From positions 4,034,501 through 4,098,500 of the forward strand of contig NZ_CP095049.1 in assembly GCF_022919135.1 (NCBI RefSeq): a stretch of DNA of 64,000 bases, written 5' to 3'. Position numbers and translations under genes: made by a program. A model generated the notes under the pieces. That model was not told the DNA's origin and made no database searches. It was given only the letters and a program-made list of their open reading frames with translations. Below are positions 9,013 through 17,803 of this stretch, one piece after another (the first letter of the stretch is position 1; each line of letters opens with the position of its first letter). The DNA comes from Hymenobacter cellulosivorans. GTDB taxonomy: Bacteria; Bacteroidota; Bacteroidia; Cytophagales; Hymenobacteraceae.

Positions 9013-9143
9013 GCGTTAGTTGTTAGTTATTGGTTGTCAGTTGTTAGTTATTTCAGTTATGAGTTGCTCGTTGTTAGTTGTCAGGCATAAGCACGCTATA
9101 ACCAACAAATAACTCCTAACAACTGATAATGAGTAACTAATAA
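9013..9143. repeat. AT-rich imperfect inverted repeat
   Basis: This gap is built from repeated TTAGTTGTTAGTTAT-like words on its left half and their complements (AACTCCTAACAACTGAT) on its right half, giving an imperfect hairpin of about 40 bp per arm. Its base composition is clearly more AT-rich than the genes around it, which suggests an inserted repeat. It separates the M14 peptidase from the ABC ATPase. Confidence 0.5.
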
Positions 9144-10907
9144 CTATTCAAGCGGCAGCTTGCCGCCCTGCCACCGCACGACGGGGTAGCGCAGGTGGGA
9201 CTTTTCGTAGTTGGGCGACTGGCGGTACATAAAGTCGAGCTGGGCGGCCCCGCTTGCGGCAAAGGCAGGATTGGCCTGCTGCAGCTTAGTCAGCCGTTCC
9301 CGCAGGGCTGGGTCACGCTTGAGCAGCTCGGCGGCCACGTCTTCGAAGACGTAGTCGGAGAAATACTCTTTCTGCTGCAGAATTCCGTCGAAAAAGCCCC
9401 AGGCGAAGAAAGAGTCGGTGGCCTGCGGTTCCAGGGTTTCGACGAGGTAGCGGGCCGCAGGCTGGTCGAGCGAGGCTACAAAGTCGCCGCGGCGGAAGGT
9501 GAGGGGCTGCTGTTCGGTGCGCAGCTCTACTTTGTTGTGCAGGTAATGGCCTTCGTAGGGCCGCTGGCCGGTTTTGTAGTCGGCAATGTAGTAGACCTCG
9601 GCGGTCAGCGTGGTGTCCCGGGTGAGGCTCTTGAGCTGCACGCCGCTCAGGCGCAGGCGCTCCAGCACTTCGCCCCAGGCCTGGGGAATGATGTAAGCCT
9701 GAGGCCGCGCCACGCTCACTGTGGGCCGGAAGGTGTTGTAATAGTTGATTTGGCGGGTGTAGGGCGCCTGCCGGTCGTACCAGAGGCGGGGCTGCCCGCT
9801 CACGGCGCTGGGCTTGGTTTTGCCCTCGTAGCCCCGGAAGCTGATTTTCTCGAACGACGTCGTGTCAATGGCCCAGGCCAGGGGGAATTGCGTCTGGGTT
9901 TGAAGCTGCTGCTGGGCCTGCTGCCGGGCCTCGGCCAGGGCGGCAGCGTCCTGGTGCACGTAGCGCACTAGTAAGTCCAGGAAGTCGTACTGGGCCCGCA
10001 CCCGGGGCGTGTAGGCCTTCAGCATGTGGGTTTCGGTCACGAAGCCGATGGTGTTAAACAGGGTGGTGTAGCCGGTGGAGTAGCGCGGGGTTTCCAGAAA
10101 GCCCTGCAGGCCGCGGGCGTCGGGCGTGCGACCCTCGAAGTCCACGTAAGGCGTCATCGGCATTTTGCGCTTGTCCATACCCGCGTACAAAGCCGGCAGC
10201 AAACGGCGCTGCAGATACTGGCTGAGCACCGGGTGGAGCTTGTCCTTCTGGGTGGCAATGAGCGTCATCGTGTACTGGTAGTCGGCCCCGTCGGAGGTGT
10301 GGGTGTCTACATACACGTCGGGCTGCCAGCGCTGAAACAGCTGGGCAAAGGCGCGGGCGTTGCGCGAGTCCTGCTTGATATAGTCGCGGTTCAAGTCCAG
10401 GTTGCGGGCGTTGCCGCGGAAGCCGTAACTCTCAGGCCCGTTCTGGTTGGCCCGGGTGGTAGAGTTGCGCACCAAAGAGCCATCCACGTTGTAAATTGGG
10501 ATGATAACCAGGGTCACGTTTTCCAGCTGCCGGCGCAGCTCCCTTTTCTGCACGTAGTCGCGGGCCAGCATCATAGCCGCGTCGATGCCTTCGGGCTCCC
10601 CGGGGTGAATGCCGTTCTGGATAAAGACCACTCGCCGGTTTTTCTGCCGCACCGAGGCCGGGTCCGCGTCGCCATCGAGCGATACTACCACTTCGTGCAG
10701 GGGCTGGCCGATGTCGGTAGTGCCGGTCTCGCGCAGGGTTATTTCGGGGTAGGCCGCGTCTAGGCGCTGGTAATAGGCAATGCACTCGGCGTGGGTGGTG
10801 GTGATATTGCCGTTGCCTTTTTCAAAAGGCGTGCGCCAGTCGGCCGCGGGCCGCGGGGCAGTGGGGGCCGAAACGGCCAGGAGCGTGGAAAGCAGGAAGG
10901 CGAGCAT
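9144..10907 (-). CDS. M14 family zinc carboxypeptidase, secreted
   Basis: A 587-residue metallopeptidase with a signal peptide (MLAFLLSTLLAVSAP). Residues about 30-330 are the M14 domain: the first zinc ligands in HPGEPEG (about residue 105), the C-terminus-binding Arg/Asn in RNLDLNRDY, the third ligand in VDTHTSDG, and the general-base glutamate in VTETHML. All key residues are present, so it should be active on exported peptides. The C-terminal 250 residues are of unknown fold, as is common in Bacteroidota members. I prefer the ATG at 10907 because the longer in-frame version starts inside a 23-bp inverted repeat and has no signal peptide at its front. Confidence 0.9.
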   Translation of the reverse strand: MLAFLLSTLLAVSAPTAPRPAADWRTPFEKGNGNITTTHAECIAYYQRLDAAYPEITLRETGTTDIGQPLHEVVVSLDGDADPASVRQKNRRVVFIQNGIHPGEPEGIDAAMMLARDYVQKRELRRQLENVTLVIIPIYNVDGSLVRNSTTRANQNGPESYGFRGNARNLDLNRDYIKQDSRNARAFAQLFQRWQPDVYVDTHTSDGADYQYTMTLIATQKDKLHPVLSQYLQRRLLPALYAGMDKRKMPMTPYVDFEGRTPDARGLQGFLETPRYSTGYTTLFNTIGFVTETHMLKAYTPRVRAQYDFLDLLVRYVHQDAAALAEARQQAQQQLQTQTQFPLAWAIDTTSFEKISFRGYEGKTKPSAVSGQPRLWYDRQAPYTRQINYYNTFRPTVSVARPQAYIIPQAWGEVLERLRLSGVQLKSLTRDTTLTAEVYYIADYKTGQRPYEGHYLHNKVELRTEQQPLTFRRGDFVASLDQPAARYLVETLEPQATDSFFAWGFFDGILQQKEYFSDYVFEDVAAELLKRDPALRERLTKLQQANPAFAASGAAQLDFMYRQSPNYEKSHLRYPVVRWQGGKLPLE

Positions 10908-10981
10908 GCAAACGAAAGTAGCAAAGAGCCGCGAAGCTAGAATTAAACTACCAGTTGGGGGGCTTTGCTTCCTAAGTAAAA

Positions 10982-11048
10982 TTTCACGCAGTGTTTCGCC
11001 GTGGCTCACCGTGTCGTTCAACGGACCACGGCGAAACACTGCGTGAAA
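10982..11048. repeat. Perfect 23-bp inverted repeat
   Basis: Bases 10982-11004 and 11026-11048 are exact reverse complements, containing CAGTGTTTCGCCGTGG, around a 21-bp spacer. No T tract follows on either side, so it is not a standard terminator. It lies between DoxX and the M14 peptidase, both on the minus strand, and looks like a dispersed palindrome or a processed mRNA hairpin. Confidence 0.75.
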
Positions 11049-11072
11049 GCAAGAACGCCGATAGAATTGGCG

Positions 11073-11507
11073 CTAATACAAACGGCGGCGGGCCGGGAAC
11101 AACGCCTGGTCGAGGCTGAAGCGGCCGGGGCCGGCAAAGAGCAGGCCCAGAAACAGAAACGCCGATTCCAGGGCGTGGGAATAGGCGTTGAAGTCGTCGC
11201 CGCTGAGCACGTGCATCAGCGTGGCCACAATCATGGTGATAAGCAGCAGCAGGCAGGCAATGCGGAAAAACAACCCCAGGGCCAGTAACTGTCCGCCCAC
11301 GGCCTCGGCCACGGCCGCCAGCAGGCCCCAGGCCGCGGGAGCAAAGTTCAGACCCAGCATTTTCATCACGCTTCCTACCTGAGTCCACATTGCCGGGCCG
11401 CCCATCAGCTTAGGATAGCCGTGAATGGTGAACATCACCCCAATGCCGATACGGAGCAGTAACAAGCCCATATCGTGCGTGCGGTAGCGGTTTTCAAACA
11501 GGACCAT
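11073..11507 (-). CDS. DoxX family membrane protein
   Basis: A 144-residue inner-membrane protein with four hydrophobic helices. The first helix GLLLLRIGIGVMFTIHGYPK carries the typical DoxX pattern (LLLRxxxGxxFxxHGxxKL), and the last (ESAFLFLGLLFAGPGRFSLD) ends with the usual GPGxxSLD motif. DoxX/SURF4-like proteins act in redox or membrane stress, but the reaction of this one is not known. It appears to be its own unit, with the M14 gene downstream beyond a long inverted repeat. Confidence 0.9.
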   Translation of the reverse strand: MVLFENRYRTHDMGLLLLRIGIGVMFTIHGYPKLMGGPAMWTQVGSVMKMLGLNFAPAAWGLLAAVAEAVGGQLLALGLFFRIACLLLLITMIVATLMHVLSGDDFNAYSHALESAFLFLGLLFAGPGRFSLDQALFPARRRLY

Positions 11508-11648
11508 AGGGGAAGAAAGGACGAGCTAAAAGGCGGGGCGGGGGTGGCGCGAGGGTATATAGCAAAGCCACCATCGTTGCCAAAGTACAAGAATTATGAT
11601 AGAATCCCATAAGTGCTAGCGCCGAGCTCAGGCCGGGCCGGCACTGCG

Positions 11649-12299
11649 CTAGCGCACCCGCACCCCAATAATGCGGGTGGCGGGCGGAATGTCGGCGGTG
11701 CTCAGGTCATTGCCGTGGCCCGTCGGCAAGGATTTCTCGTCCAGAATCCAGCCAATGCGCATCTGACCGGATATAGCTACAAAATCGTCCTCGTCCTGGC
11801 GCACGCGCGTCAGACCGTACACCTGCCGGGCCGCCCCAAACGGCGACCCTACCCCGATGCCCTCGGCCGTGCGGTACTGCGGGTCGTAGACGCGGATGCG
11901 GCGCAGCGTCATGACCGAGTCGGCCCCGCTGCGAATAAACTCCAGCACCGTTTCGGGTGCCTGGGGCTGTTGGGCGTCGCGCAGGCGGTAGGCCGGGTAG
12001 GCGGTTCCTTTATAGGTGTAGCTGGTTTTGGTGAGCTGGGCGGCGGGCACCACGGCCAGCAACTCCCGTTCCTTCATATTCAGGCGCAGCCGCCCCACCT
12101 GACTCGGGCTAATCAGATGCAGGGAGTCGGGCAGGCGGGTGGCCGAGGGGCTGAGCGCGGCCGGGTCCGTAGCACCTGAGCCGCCGGCAAACGGCGCTTC
12201 CGAGCCGGAAGAGGCGGCCGGAGTACGGTTGGAGGCCGAGTCGCAGGCACTGAGGGCGGCCAGCAGCAGGGCGCCGTATAGATAGGTGGTGTTGGTCAT
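11649..12299 (-). CDS. Lipoprotein of unknown function
   Basis: A 216-residue exported lipoprotein. The N-terminus has a hydrophobic stretch and lipobox (LLLAALSAC, Cys about residue 19), followed by a Ser/Thr/Pro-rich linker of about 40 residues. The C-terminal part (from LHLISPSQVGRLRLNMKE) looks like a small beta-rich domain; the GVGSPFGAARQVYGL segment resembles domains that repeat an SPF pattern. I do not recognise a named family. The ATG at 12299 is supported by the lipobox position. It is divergent from surE, with about 130 bp between their starts. Confidence 0.75.
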   Translation of the reverse strand: MTNTTYLYGALLLAALSACDSASNRTPAASSGSEAPFAGGSGATDPAALSPSATRLPDSLHLISPSQVGRLRLNMKERELLAVVPAAQLTKTSYTYKGTAYPAYRLRDAQQPQAPETVLEFIRSGADSVMTLRRIRVYDPQYRTAEGIGVGSPFGAARQVYGLTRVRQDEDDFVAISGQMRIGWILDEKSLPTGHGNDLSTADIPPATRIIGVRVR

Positions 12300-12388
12300 G
12301 GTTGGCAGCAAATACGGGCGTAACCCGCGGCGCGTTGACATTACGCCCGGCTTAACGTAGTAGTAACCGGCCAAACCGCCACCTTGTC

Positions 12389-12396
12389 TACCTTTG
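12389..12396 (+). promoter_or_regulatory. Candidate -7 promoter element of surE
   Basis: TACCTTTG fits the TAnnTTTG consensus exactly and lies 33 bp before the GTG start of surE. No -33 TTTG is seen 19 bp further upstream. Confidence 0.4.
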
Positions 12397-12429
12397 CCCG
12401 TACTTTCTGACCTTTAACCCAAGCCGCCC

Positions 12430-13323
12430 GTGCCTGCCAAACCCCGCAAACCGCTGATTCTGATTTCCAACGACGACGGCATTACGGCCCCCGGTATTGC
12501 CATGCTGGTGCGCGTGATGCGCCGCATCGGCGAAGTGGTAGTCGTGGCGCCGAACTCCCCGCAGTCGGGCATGGGCCACGCCATTACCATCGGCAGCTCC
12601 CTGCGCCTCGACCCGAGCACCATTTTCGAGGGCATCGAGGCCTACGAGTGCAGCGGCACGCCCGCCGACTGCGTAAAGCTGGCCAAGCACATGGTGCTCA
12701 AGGACCGGCAGCCCGACTTAGTCGTGTCGGGCATCAACCACGGCTCCAACTCCTCGGTAAATGTGCTGTACTCGGGCACGATGTCGGCCGCCATTGAAGC
12801 CGCCATTGAAGGCCTGCCCGCCATCGGCTTTTCCCTCTGCGACTACGGTCACCAGGCCGATTTTTCCCACACCGAGGAGTGGGTCGAGCACATTACCCGC
12901 CAGGCGCTGCAAAACGGCATTCCGGTGGGTACGGCCCTGAACGTGAACTTTCCCAAGAAGCAGGCCCAGCCCATTGCCGGAGCCAAGCTCTGCCGCCAGG
13001 CCCGGGCCAAGTGGGCCGAGGAGTTCGACGTGCGCCTCGACCCGCACAAGCGCCCCTACTACTGGCTGATTGGCAACTTCGTGAACGAGGACCAGGGCGA
13101 GGACACCGACGAGTTTGCCCTGAGCCAGAACTACATTTCTATTGTGCCCTGCCAGTTCGACCTGACCGCCCTGCACGGCCTGACCCAGATGAACGAGCAG
13201 TGGCAGCTGGCCCTGGACGAAGCCGAGCCGAAAGCCAAAGTGGCCACGAAAAAGGCTACCTCGCCCCAACCGGCCAAGGCGGCCAAAGCAGTGCCGGCCG
13301 CCAAGAAAGCCAGCAAGAAGTAA
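12430..13323 (+). CDS. surE: 5'/3'-nucleotidase SurE with basic C-terminal tail
   Basis: A 297-residue nucleoside monophosphate phosphatase; the family removes phosphate from 5' and 3' nucleotides and is linked to stationary-phase survival. The metal site SNDDGI (residues 13-18), the loop APNSPQSGMGHA, CSGTPADCVKLA and VSGINHGSN are all present. The start is GTG at 12430. After the catalytic domain (to about residue 262) there is an extra tail of about 30 residues made of Lys, Ala and Pro (TKKATSPQPAKAAKAVPAAK), unlike standard SurE proteins of 250-260 residues and similar to histone-H1-like tails. The tail may bind nucleic acid or membranes; this is inference. Confidence 0.96.
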   Translation: MPAKPRKPLILISNDDGITAPGIAMLVRVMRRIGEVVVVAPNSPQSGMGHAITIGSSLRLDPSTIFEGIEAYECSGTPADCVKLAKHMVLKDRQPDLVVSGINHGSNSSVNVLYSGTMSAAIEAAIEGLPAIGFSLCDYGHQADFSHTEEWVEHITRQALQNGIPVGTALNVNFPKKQAQPIAGAKLCRQARAKWAEEFDVRLDPHKRPYYWLIGNFVNEDQGEDTDEFALSQNYISIVPCQFDLTALHGLTQMNEQWQLALDEAEPKAKVATKKATSPQPAKAAKAVPAAKKASKK

Positions 13324-13340
13324 ATCTGAAACTGCCAACG

Positions 13341-13392
13341 CAAATGCCGTTTTTGGGGTAGAACTGCGGTTCAGCCCCGAAAACGGCATTTG
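13341..13392. terminator. Hairpin terminator after surE
   Basis: CAAATGCCGTTTT and AAAACGGCATTTG form the outer part of a stem of about 20 bp with one mismatch, starting 17 bp after the surE stop codon. Confidence 0.65.
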
Positions 13393-13434
13393 TGCGTTAT
13401 CTTCCCCACCCAATTCACTCTGCTTTTCTTTCTG

Positions 13435-14435
13435 ATGCTGCTGAAACCCCGCTTTTTTGTGGCGGCTCTGCTGGCCCTGGGCCTGAGCCAGCGCGCCACG
13501 GCCCAGGTCTACACCGCCACCGATCCGCTGGCCCACACCTACTCCATTGTGGCCCGCGACCCTGCCACCGGCGACATGGCCGTGGCCGTGCAAAGTCACT
13601 GGTTTTCGGTGGGCACGGCCGTATCGTGGGGGAGGCCGGGGTGGGAGTGGTGGCTACCCAGTCATTTACCAATAAGTCGTTTGGCACCCGTGGCCTGGCC
13701 TTGCTCAAAAGCGGCAAAACGGCTCAGCAGGCCCTCGACGAGTTGCTGGCTACCGACGAAGGCCGCGACGTGCGCCAAGTGGCCATTCTGGATGCCCAGG
13801 GCAATGTGGCCACCCACACCGGCAAGAAGTGCGTCGATATGGCCGGTCACCAGCAGGGCAAGCAGTTTTCGGTGCAGGCCAACATGATGCTCACCGACAA
13901 GGTGTGGCCCGCCATGGCCCAGGCCTATGAGAAAAATGCCCAGCTGCCCTTCGCCGAGCGGGTTTTGTCGGCGCTGGAGGCGGCCGAAGCTGCGGGCGGC
14001 GACATTCGTGGGCGGCAGTCGGCGGCCCTGCTGGTGGTGCGCGGCAAAGCCACCGCCGCGCCCTGGGACGACCGGCTCATCGACCTGCGCGTGGAGGATA
14101 ATGCCGCGCCGCTGCCCGAGCTGGCCCGCCTGCTGCGCCTGACCCGCGCCTACGAGCACATGAATGCCGGCGACTTGGCCGTGGAGAAGAACGACATGCC
14201 CAAGGCCATTGAGGAATATCAGGCGGCCGAGAAGATGTTTCCCAAGAACCTGGAAATGCAGTATTGGCACGCCATTACCCTGGCCAACAAGCAGCAGCTG
14301 CCCGCCGCGCTGGCCTTGCTGAAACCCATTTTCAAGCAGGAACCTAACTGGCGCACCCTCACCGAGCGGCTGCCCAAGGTGGGGCTACTGACCGTGTCGG
14401 CCGCCGAGCTGCAACAGATTCTGAGCCTGAAGTAA
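13435..14435 (+). CDS. DUF1028 family exported protein; frameshifted
   Basis: A DUF1028 protein with a signal peptide (FFVAALLALGLSQRATAQ). The conserved start HTYSIVARDPATGDMAVAVQ is in one frame and the rest (EAGVGVVATQSFTNKSFGTR onward, to 14435) is in the next. Restoring one G in the five-G run at 13628-13632 gives the expected family sequence, so a single base is missing. With it, the protein is about 333 residues: the DUF1028 domain (an Ntn-hydrolase-like fold, activity unknown) to about residue 220, then TPR-like helices (EEYQAAEKMFPKNLEMQYWH). The same kind of slip occurs in the channel gene at 170-178. It is followed 13 bp later by the phosphatase gene, so probably one operon. Confidence 0.85.
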
Positions 14436-14448
14436 TCCGCTCCGTTCT

Positions 14449-15036
14449 ATGAAACTTGCTTTCCTACTTTCCGATAAAAACAGAATTTTGGCCCTGAGTG
14501 GGCTGTTATTCATGTTGTGGCTGAGCCTGCTGGGCTGCGCAGCTTCCCGGCCTACGGCTGCCAACGACGGTTCTACAACAGTCTACATCGTGCGCCACGC
14601 CGAGAAGGACCCCACGCCCGGCCTGGCCGACCCGGTACTGACGCCGGCCGGGGAGCAGCGGGCCTTGGCCTTGCGCGAAACCCTGGGGAAGGAGCCCATT
14701 GCGGCCATTTTTACTACCAATACCATCCGGACCCGCACCACGGCCGCTCCCTTGGCCCAGAAGCTCAACCTCACCCCCCAGGTCTACGACGCCCGGCAGC
14801 AAAGCGCGCTGGTAGAGCGAATCAAGACGGAGTTTGCGGGCAAAAAAGTGCTGGTAGTGGGCCACTCCAACACGATTCTGGAAACCGCCGAAGCCCTGGG
14901 TGCCACCCGGCCCGTGCCTGCCGTGGCCGACAATGAGTTTAGCTACCTGCTGGAAGTGAAGCTGACCGCCACGGGCGCCGCTGCCGCTACGGTTCGGCAG
15001 TACGGGGCGGCCGCCGTGCCAGCGGCCAGCAAATGA
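14449..15036 (+). CDS. Histidine phosphatase family lipoprotein
   Basis: A 195-residue lipoprotein of the phosphoglycerate-mutase/SixA superfamily. After the signal anchor and lipobox (WLSLLGC) comes the catalytic motif YIVRHAEKD, in which His takes the phosphate, then LTPAGEQRALAL and the second active-site His in VVGHSNTI. The protein would act as a phosphatase on the periplasmic side of a membrane; the substrate is unknown. Its stop overlaps the start of the next gene (ATGA), which indicates translational coupling, and it lies just downstream of the DUF1028 gene. Confidence 0.9.
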   Translation: MKLAFLLSDKNRILALSGLLFMLWLSLLGCAASRPTAANDGSTTVYIVRHAEKDPTPGLADPVLTPAGEQRALALRETLGKEPIAAIFTTNTIRTRTTAAPLAQKLNLTPQVYDARQQSALVERIKTEFAGKKVLVVGHSNTILETAEALGATRPVPAVADNEFSYLLEVKLTATGAAAATVRQYGAAAVPAASK

Positions 15037-16253
15037 GCCGAGTGCGCCTGTTGTTGCTGCTAGGGCTGTTGAGCGGCCGTCTTCTGGCGGTAGCCCAGGG
15101 CATCGGCCAGCCCCCCGATACCGCCCGCCCGCCCGCCACTCCGCCGCCCGTGGTTGATACGCTGGCCCGCAAGTATAGCCTGATTGGGCCCCTGGATAGT
15201 GCGGCGCGGCCCAACCTGCTGTTTCACGAGCGGTACCCGGGGCCGCGCCGGCTGCGGGGCACCATCGGCAAGCAGCCCGTGACCGTGGAGCTGGACTCGG
15301 CGGCTACCAGCTACACGGGCGGCTTTTACTACGACCGGGCGGGGCGGTGGCTGGAAGTGCGCCTCGATGCCTCCCCGGGGCCCCGCACCCTGAACTTGTG
15401 CGAAACGCCGGTCGGGGACCTGACCGGCCGCCTGCGCCTGCCTCCCAAGGCTGCTACCCCGGTCCGGGGCACCTGGGAAAATGCGGATGGCCGTCGCCAG
15501 GCCCCGTTCTTGCTGCGCGAAACCTACCTGGGGGCGGCCCGCTACGAGCAGGACCTGTGGGAAATGTGGCGCTACACCGTGCGGCGCGACACGAGCTATA
15601 TTCCCCTGGACTCGGCCTTCTTTCACCAGCTCTACGTGCGGGTCAGCCTGCCCAAAAGCCCTGGGGCCGAGCAGCGCCTGCGCCGGGCTCTGGCCGCCCC
15701 CTTTGCCCCGGACCTGATGCCCCTGTACCTAGATACCCTGCTGGCCCGGCGGCAGCAGCAGCACAACCACTACCAGTTCCACGGCTTCACCGACGTGGTA
15801 TACAATGGCAACAACCTGTTTTCGGTAATGCGGGTGGCCAGCTTCCAGCAGGGGCCCTACTACGAGCCCCACGAGTGGTACGACGGCGCCACCTTCGACC
15901 TGCGGACCGGGCAGCGCCTGCGCCTGGCCGACCTGCTGGTGGCCGACTACAAAAAGCGTCTGCTGGCCTTGTTTCGGCGGGGGCTGACGCGGGCCCTGGC
16001 CGCCGCGCCCGGCTACGGGCCGCTGGGTGGCGTCGCGCCGCGGCTTCCCACCGGGGGCTTTGTGCTGGTTCCCGCGGGCTTGGTCTTCACCTACGACGAC
16101 CGGGACGCTCCCTCCCTGAGCAAGCCCGGAGCCGACCACGCCGACCGATTTCTGGAAGTAGTGCTTTCCTACGAGGAGCTTTTGCCCCTGATTCGGCGCA
16201 AAGGTCCGCTGGCGCCGGTGCTGCGGGAGCGGGGGCTGTTGCCAAAAAAGTAG
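15033..16253 (+). CDS. Exported protein with DUF3298-like C-terminus
   Basis: A 406-residue protein with a signal peptide (RVRLLLLLGLLSGRLLAVAQ) and a Pro-rich linker. The region from about residue 250 (LFSVMRVASFQQGPYYEPHE, then FDLRTGQRLRLADLLVADY, then GFVLVPAGLVFTYDDRDA) has the order of motifs seen in DUF3298/RsiV-type domains: a treatment of daily intake-like strands, a LADLL helix, and a final FxYxxxE segment. This is inferred by eye. It overlaps the phosphatase gene by four bases and is likely translated together with it. The function is unknown. Confidence 0.75.
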   Translation: MSRVRLLLLLGLLSGRLLAVAQGIGQPPDTARPPATPPPVVDTLARKYSLIGPLDSAARPNLLFHERYPGPRRLRGTIGKQPVTVELDSAATSYTGGFYYDRAGRWLEVRLDASPGPRTLNLCETPVGDLTGRLRLPPKAATPVRGTWENADGRRQAPFLLRETYLGAARYEQDLWEMWRYTVRRDTSYIPLDSAFFHQLYVRVSLPKSPGAEQRLRRALAAPFAPDLMPLYLDTLLARRQQQHNHYQFHGFTDVVYNGNNLFSVMRVASFQQGPYYEPHEWYDGATFDLRTGQRLRLADLLVADYKKRLLALFRRGLTRALAAAPGYGPLGGVAPRLPTGGFVLVPAGLVFTYDDRDAPSLSKPGADHADRFLEVVLSYEELLPLIRRKGPLAPVLRERGLLPKK

Positions 16254-16366
16254 CCCGGCTACGCAGCCCGCCCGCGTTTCGTGTTACCTTAGCCCGTCCC
16301 CCGAGCCCATTGCCGGCCCGCTGGGGCAGCTTTACCGGTTCTTTTACTCGCTAGATTTCTGCTGCT

Positions 16367-17770
16367 ATGCGCTCCATCTTCCGCCGTGGGCTGCTGCTCT
16401 CGGGCCTTGGTCTGCTGACCCTTACCGCTCAGGCTCAAACGGCCGCCGCTACCAAAGTCAACAAAGCCGACTCGGTGAGTCTGCGCAAAATATATGATGA
16501 GGCCCTGCTGCGGGGCCAGAGCTACGAAAACCTGCGCTACCTCACCAGCCAGATCGGGGGGCGGCTAAGCGGCTCGCCCCAGGCCGAGCAGGCCGTGCAG
16601 TGGGGCAAAACCACCATGGAAAAGCTGGGCCTCGACCGGGTGTACCTGCAGGAAGTAATGGTGCCGCACTGGGTGCGCGGGGCCAAGGAAAAAGCCGAAA
16701 TCAAGCCAGCCAAGGGCAAGGGGCTGGAAATGAACGTCTGCGCCCTGGGTGGCTCGGTGGGCACCAACGGCAAAATCAAGGCCCAGGTGGTGGAGGTCAA
16801 AAGCTGGGCCGAGCTGGCCGCCCTGCGCGACGACCAGGTGAAGGGCAAGTTTGTGCTCTTCAACCGTCCCATGAACCCGACCTTCATCGAAACCGGCCAG
16901 GCCTACGGCGACGCCGGCGACCAGCGCCGCAACGGGGCCATTGAGGCCGCCAAGCGCGGGGCCGTGGGGGCGTTGGTCCGCTCGCTCACGCTGGCCCACG
17001 ACGACTTTCCCCACACGGGTACCATGCGCTACGACGAGAAGGTGACCAAGATTCCGGCCGCCGCCCTGAGCACCAACGGTGCCGACCAGCTCAGCCAGCT
17101 GCTCAAAGCCGACCCCGGCCTGACCTTCGAGCTGGAAATGGCGTGTGAAACCCTGCCTGAGGTGAAAAGCTATAATGTGGTCGGTGAAATCAAGGGCTCC
17201 AAGTACCCCGACGAGGTTATTGTCGTTGGCGGCCACCTCGACTCCTGGGACCTGGCCCAGGGTGCCCACGACGACGGCACGGGCTGCGTCCAAAGCATTG
17301 AGGCTTTGCGCCTGCTCAACGCCGCTGGCCTCAAGCCCGAGCGCACGGTGCGCGCCGTGCTGTTTATGAACGAGGAAAACGGCGTGCGCGGCGGCACCAA
17401 GTACGCCGAGCTGGCCAAGGCGGCGGGGGAGAAGCACCTGGCCGCTATGGAGTCGGATGGCGGCGGTTTCACGCCCCGGGGCTTCAACATCGAGGCTCCC
17501 GCCGCCACGGTGAAGAAAGTGCAGCAGTGGCAGCCCCTGTTCCGGCCCTACGGCAGCACCGAGTTTAAAGCCGGCCACTCCGGCACCGACATCGAGCCGC
17601 TAAAGGACCAGGCCAAGGCCCTCATCGGATACGACTGCGACGATCAGCGCTACTTCGACATCCACCACACCGCCGCCGACACCTTCGACAAAGTCAACCG
17701 TCGCGAGCTGGAACTAGGCGGCGCCAGCATGGCCAGCCTGATCTACCTAATGAGCAAATACGGTTTGTAG
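16367..17770 (+). CDS. M28 family zinc metallopeptidase, secreted
   Basis: A 467-residue exported aminopeptidase with a signal peptide (LLLSGLGLLTLTAQAQT). A PA-type insert (about residues 120-250) precedes the catalytic domain, whose metal ligands appear in order: His and Asp in GGHLDSWDLAQGAHDDGTG (about residues 288-306), Glu-Glu in MNEENGVRGG (about 337), Asp in ESDGGGF (about 364) and a last His in DIHHTAADT (about 437). All five are present, so the enzyme should be active. It resembles bacterial peptidases related to plasma glutamate carboxypeptidase (PGCP). Confidence 0.95.
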   Translation: MRSIFRRGLLLSGLGLLTLTAQAQTAAATKVNKADSVSLRKIYDEALLRGQSYENLRYLTSQIGGRLSGSPQAEQAVQWGKTTMEKLGLDRVYLQEVMVPHWVRGAKEKAEIKPAKGKGLEMNVCALGGSVGTNGKIKAQVVEVKSWAELAALRDDQVKGKFVLFNRPMNPTFIETGQAYGDAGDQRRNGAIEAAKRGAVGALVRSLTLAHDDFPHTGTMRYDEKVTKIPAAALSTNGADQLSQLLKADPGLTFELEMACETLPEVKSYNVVGEIKGSKYPDEVIVVGGHLDSWDLAQGAHDDGTGCVQSIEALRLLNAAGLKPERTVRAVLFMNEENGVRGGTKYAELAKAAGEKHLAAMESDGGGFTPRGFNIEAPAATVKKVQQWQPLFRPYGSTEFKAGHSGTDIEPLKDQAKALIGYDCDDQRYFDIHHTAADTFDKVNRRELELGGASMASLIYLMSKYGL

Positions 17771-17803
17771 GCTAATGTAAAGAAGGTGCTGAGGTGGAGA
17801 ATG

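Noticed and set aside
16565-17578. Long minus-strand ORF opposite the M28 peptidase (337 codons)
   Set aside because: A shadow of the real gene, with low-complexity composition and no family motif.
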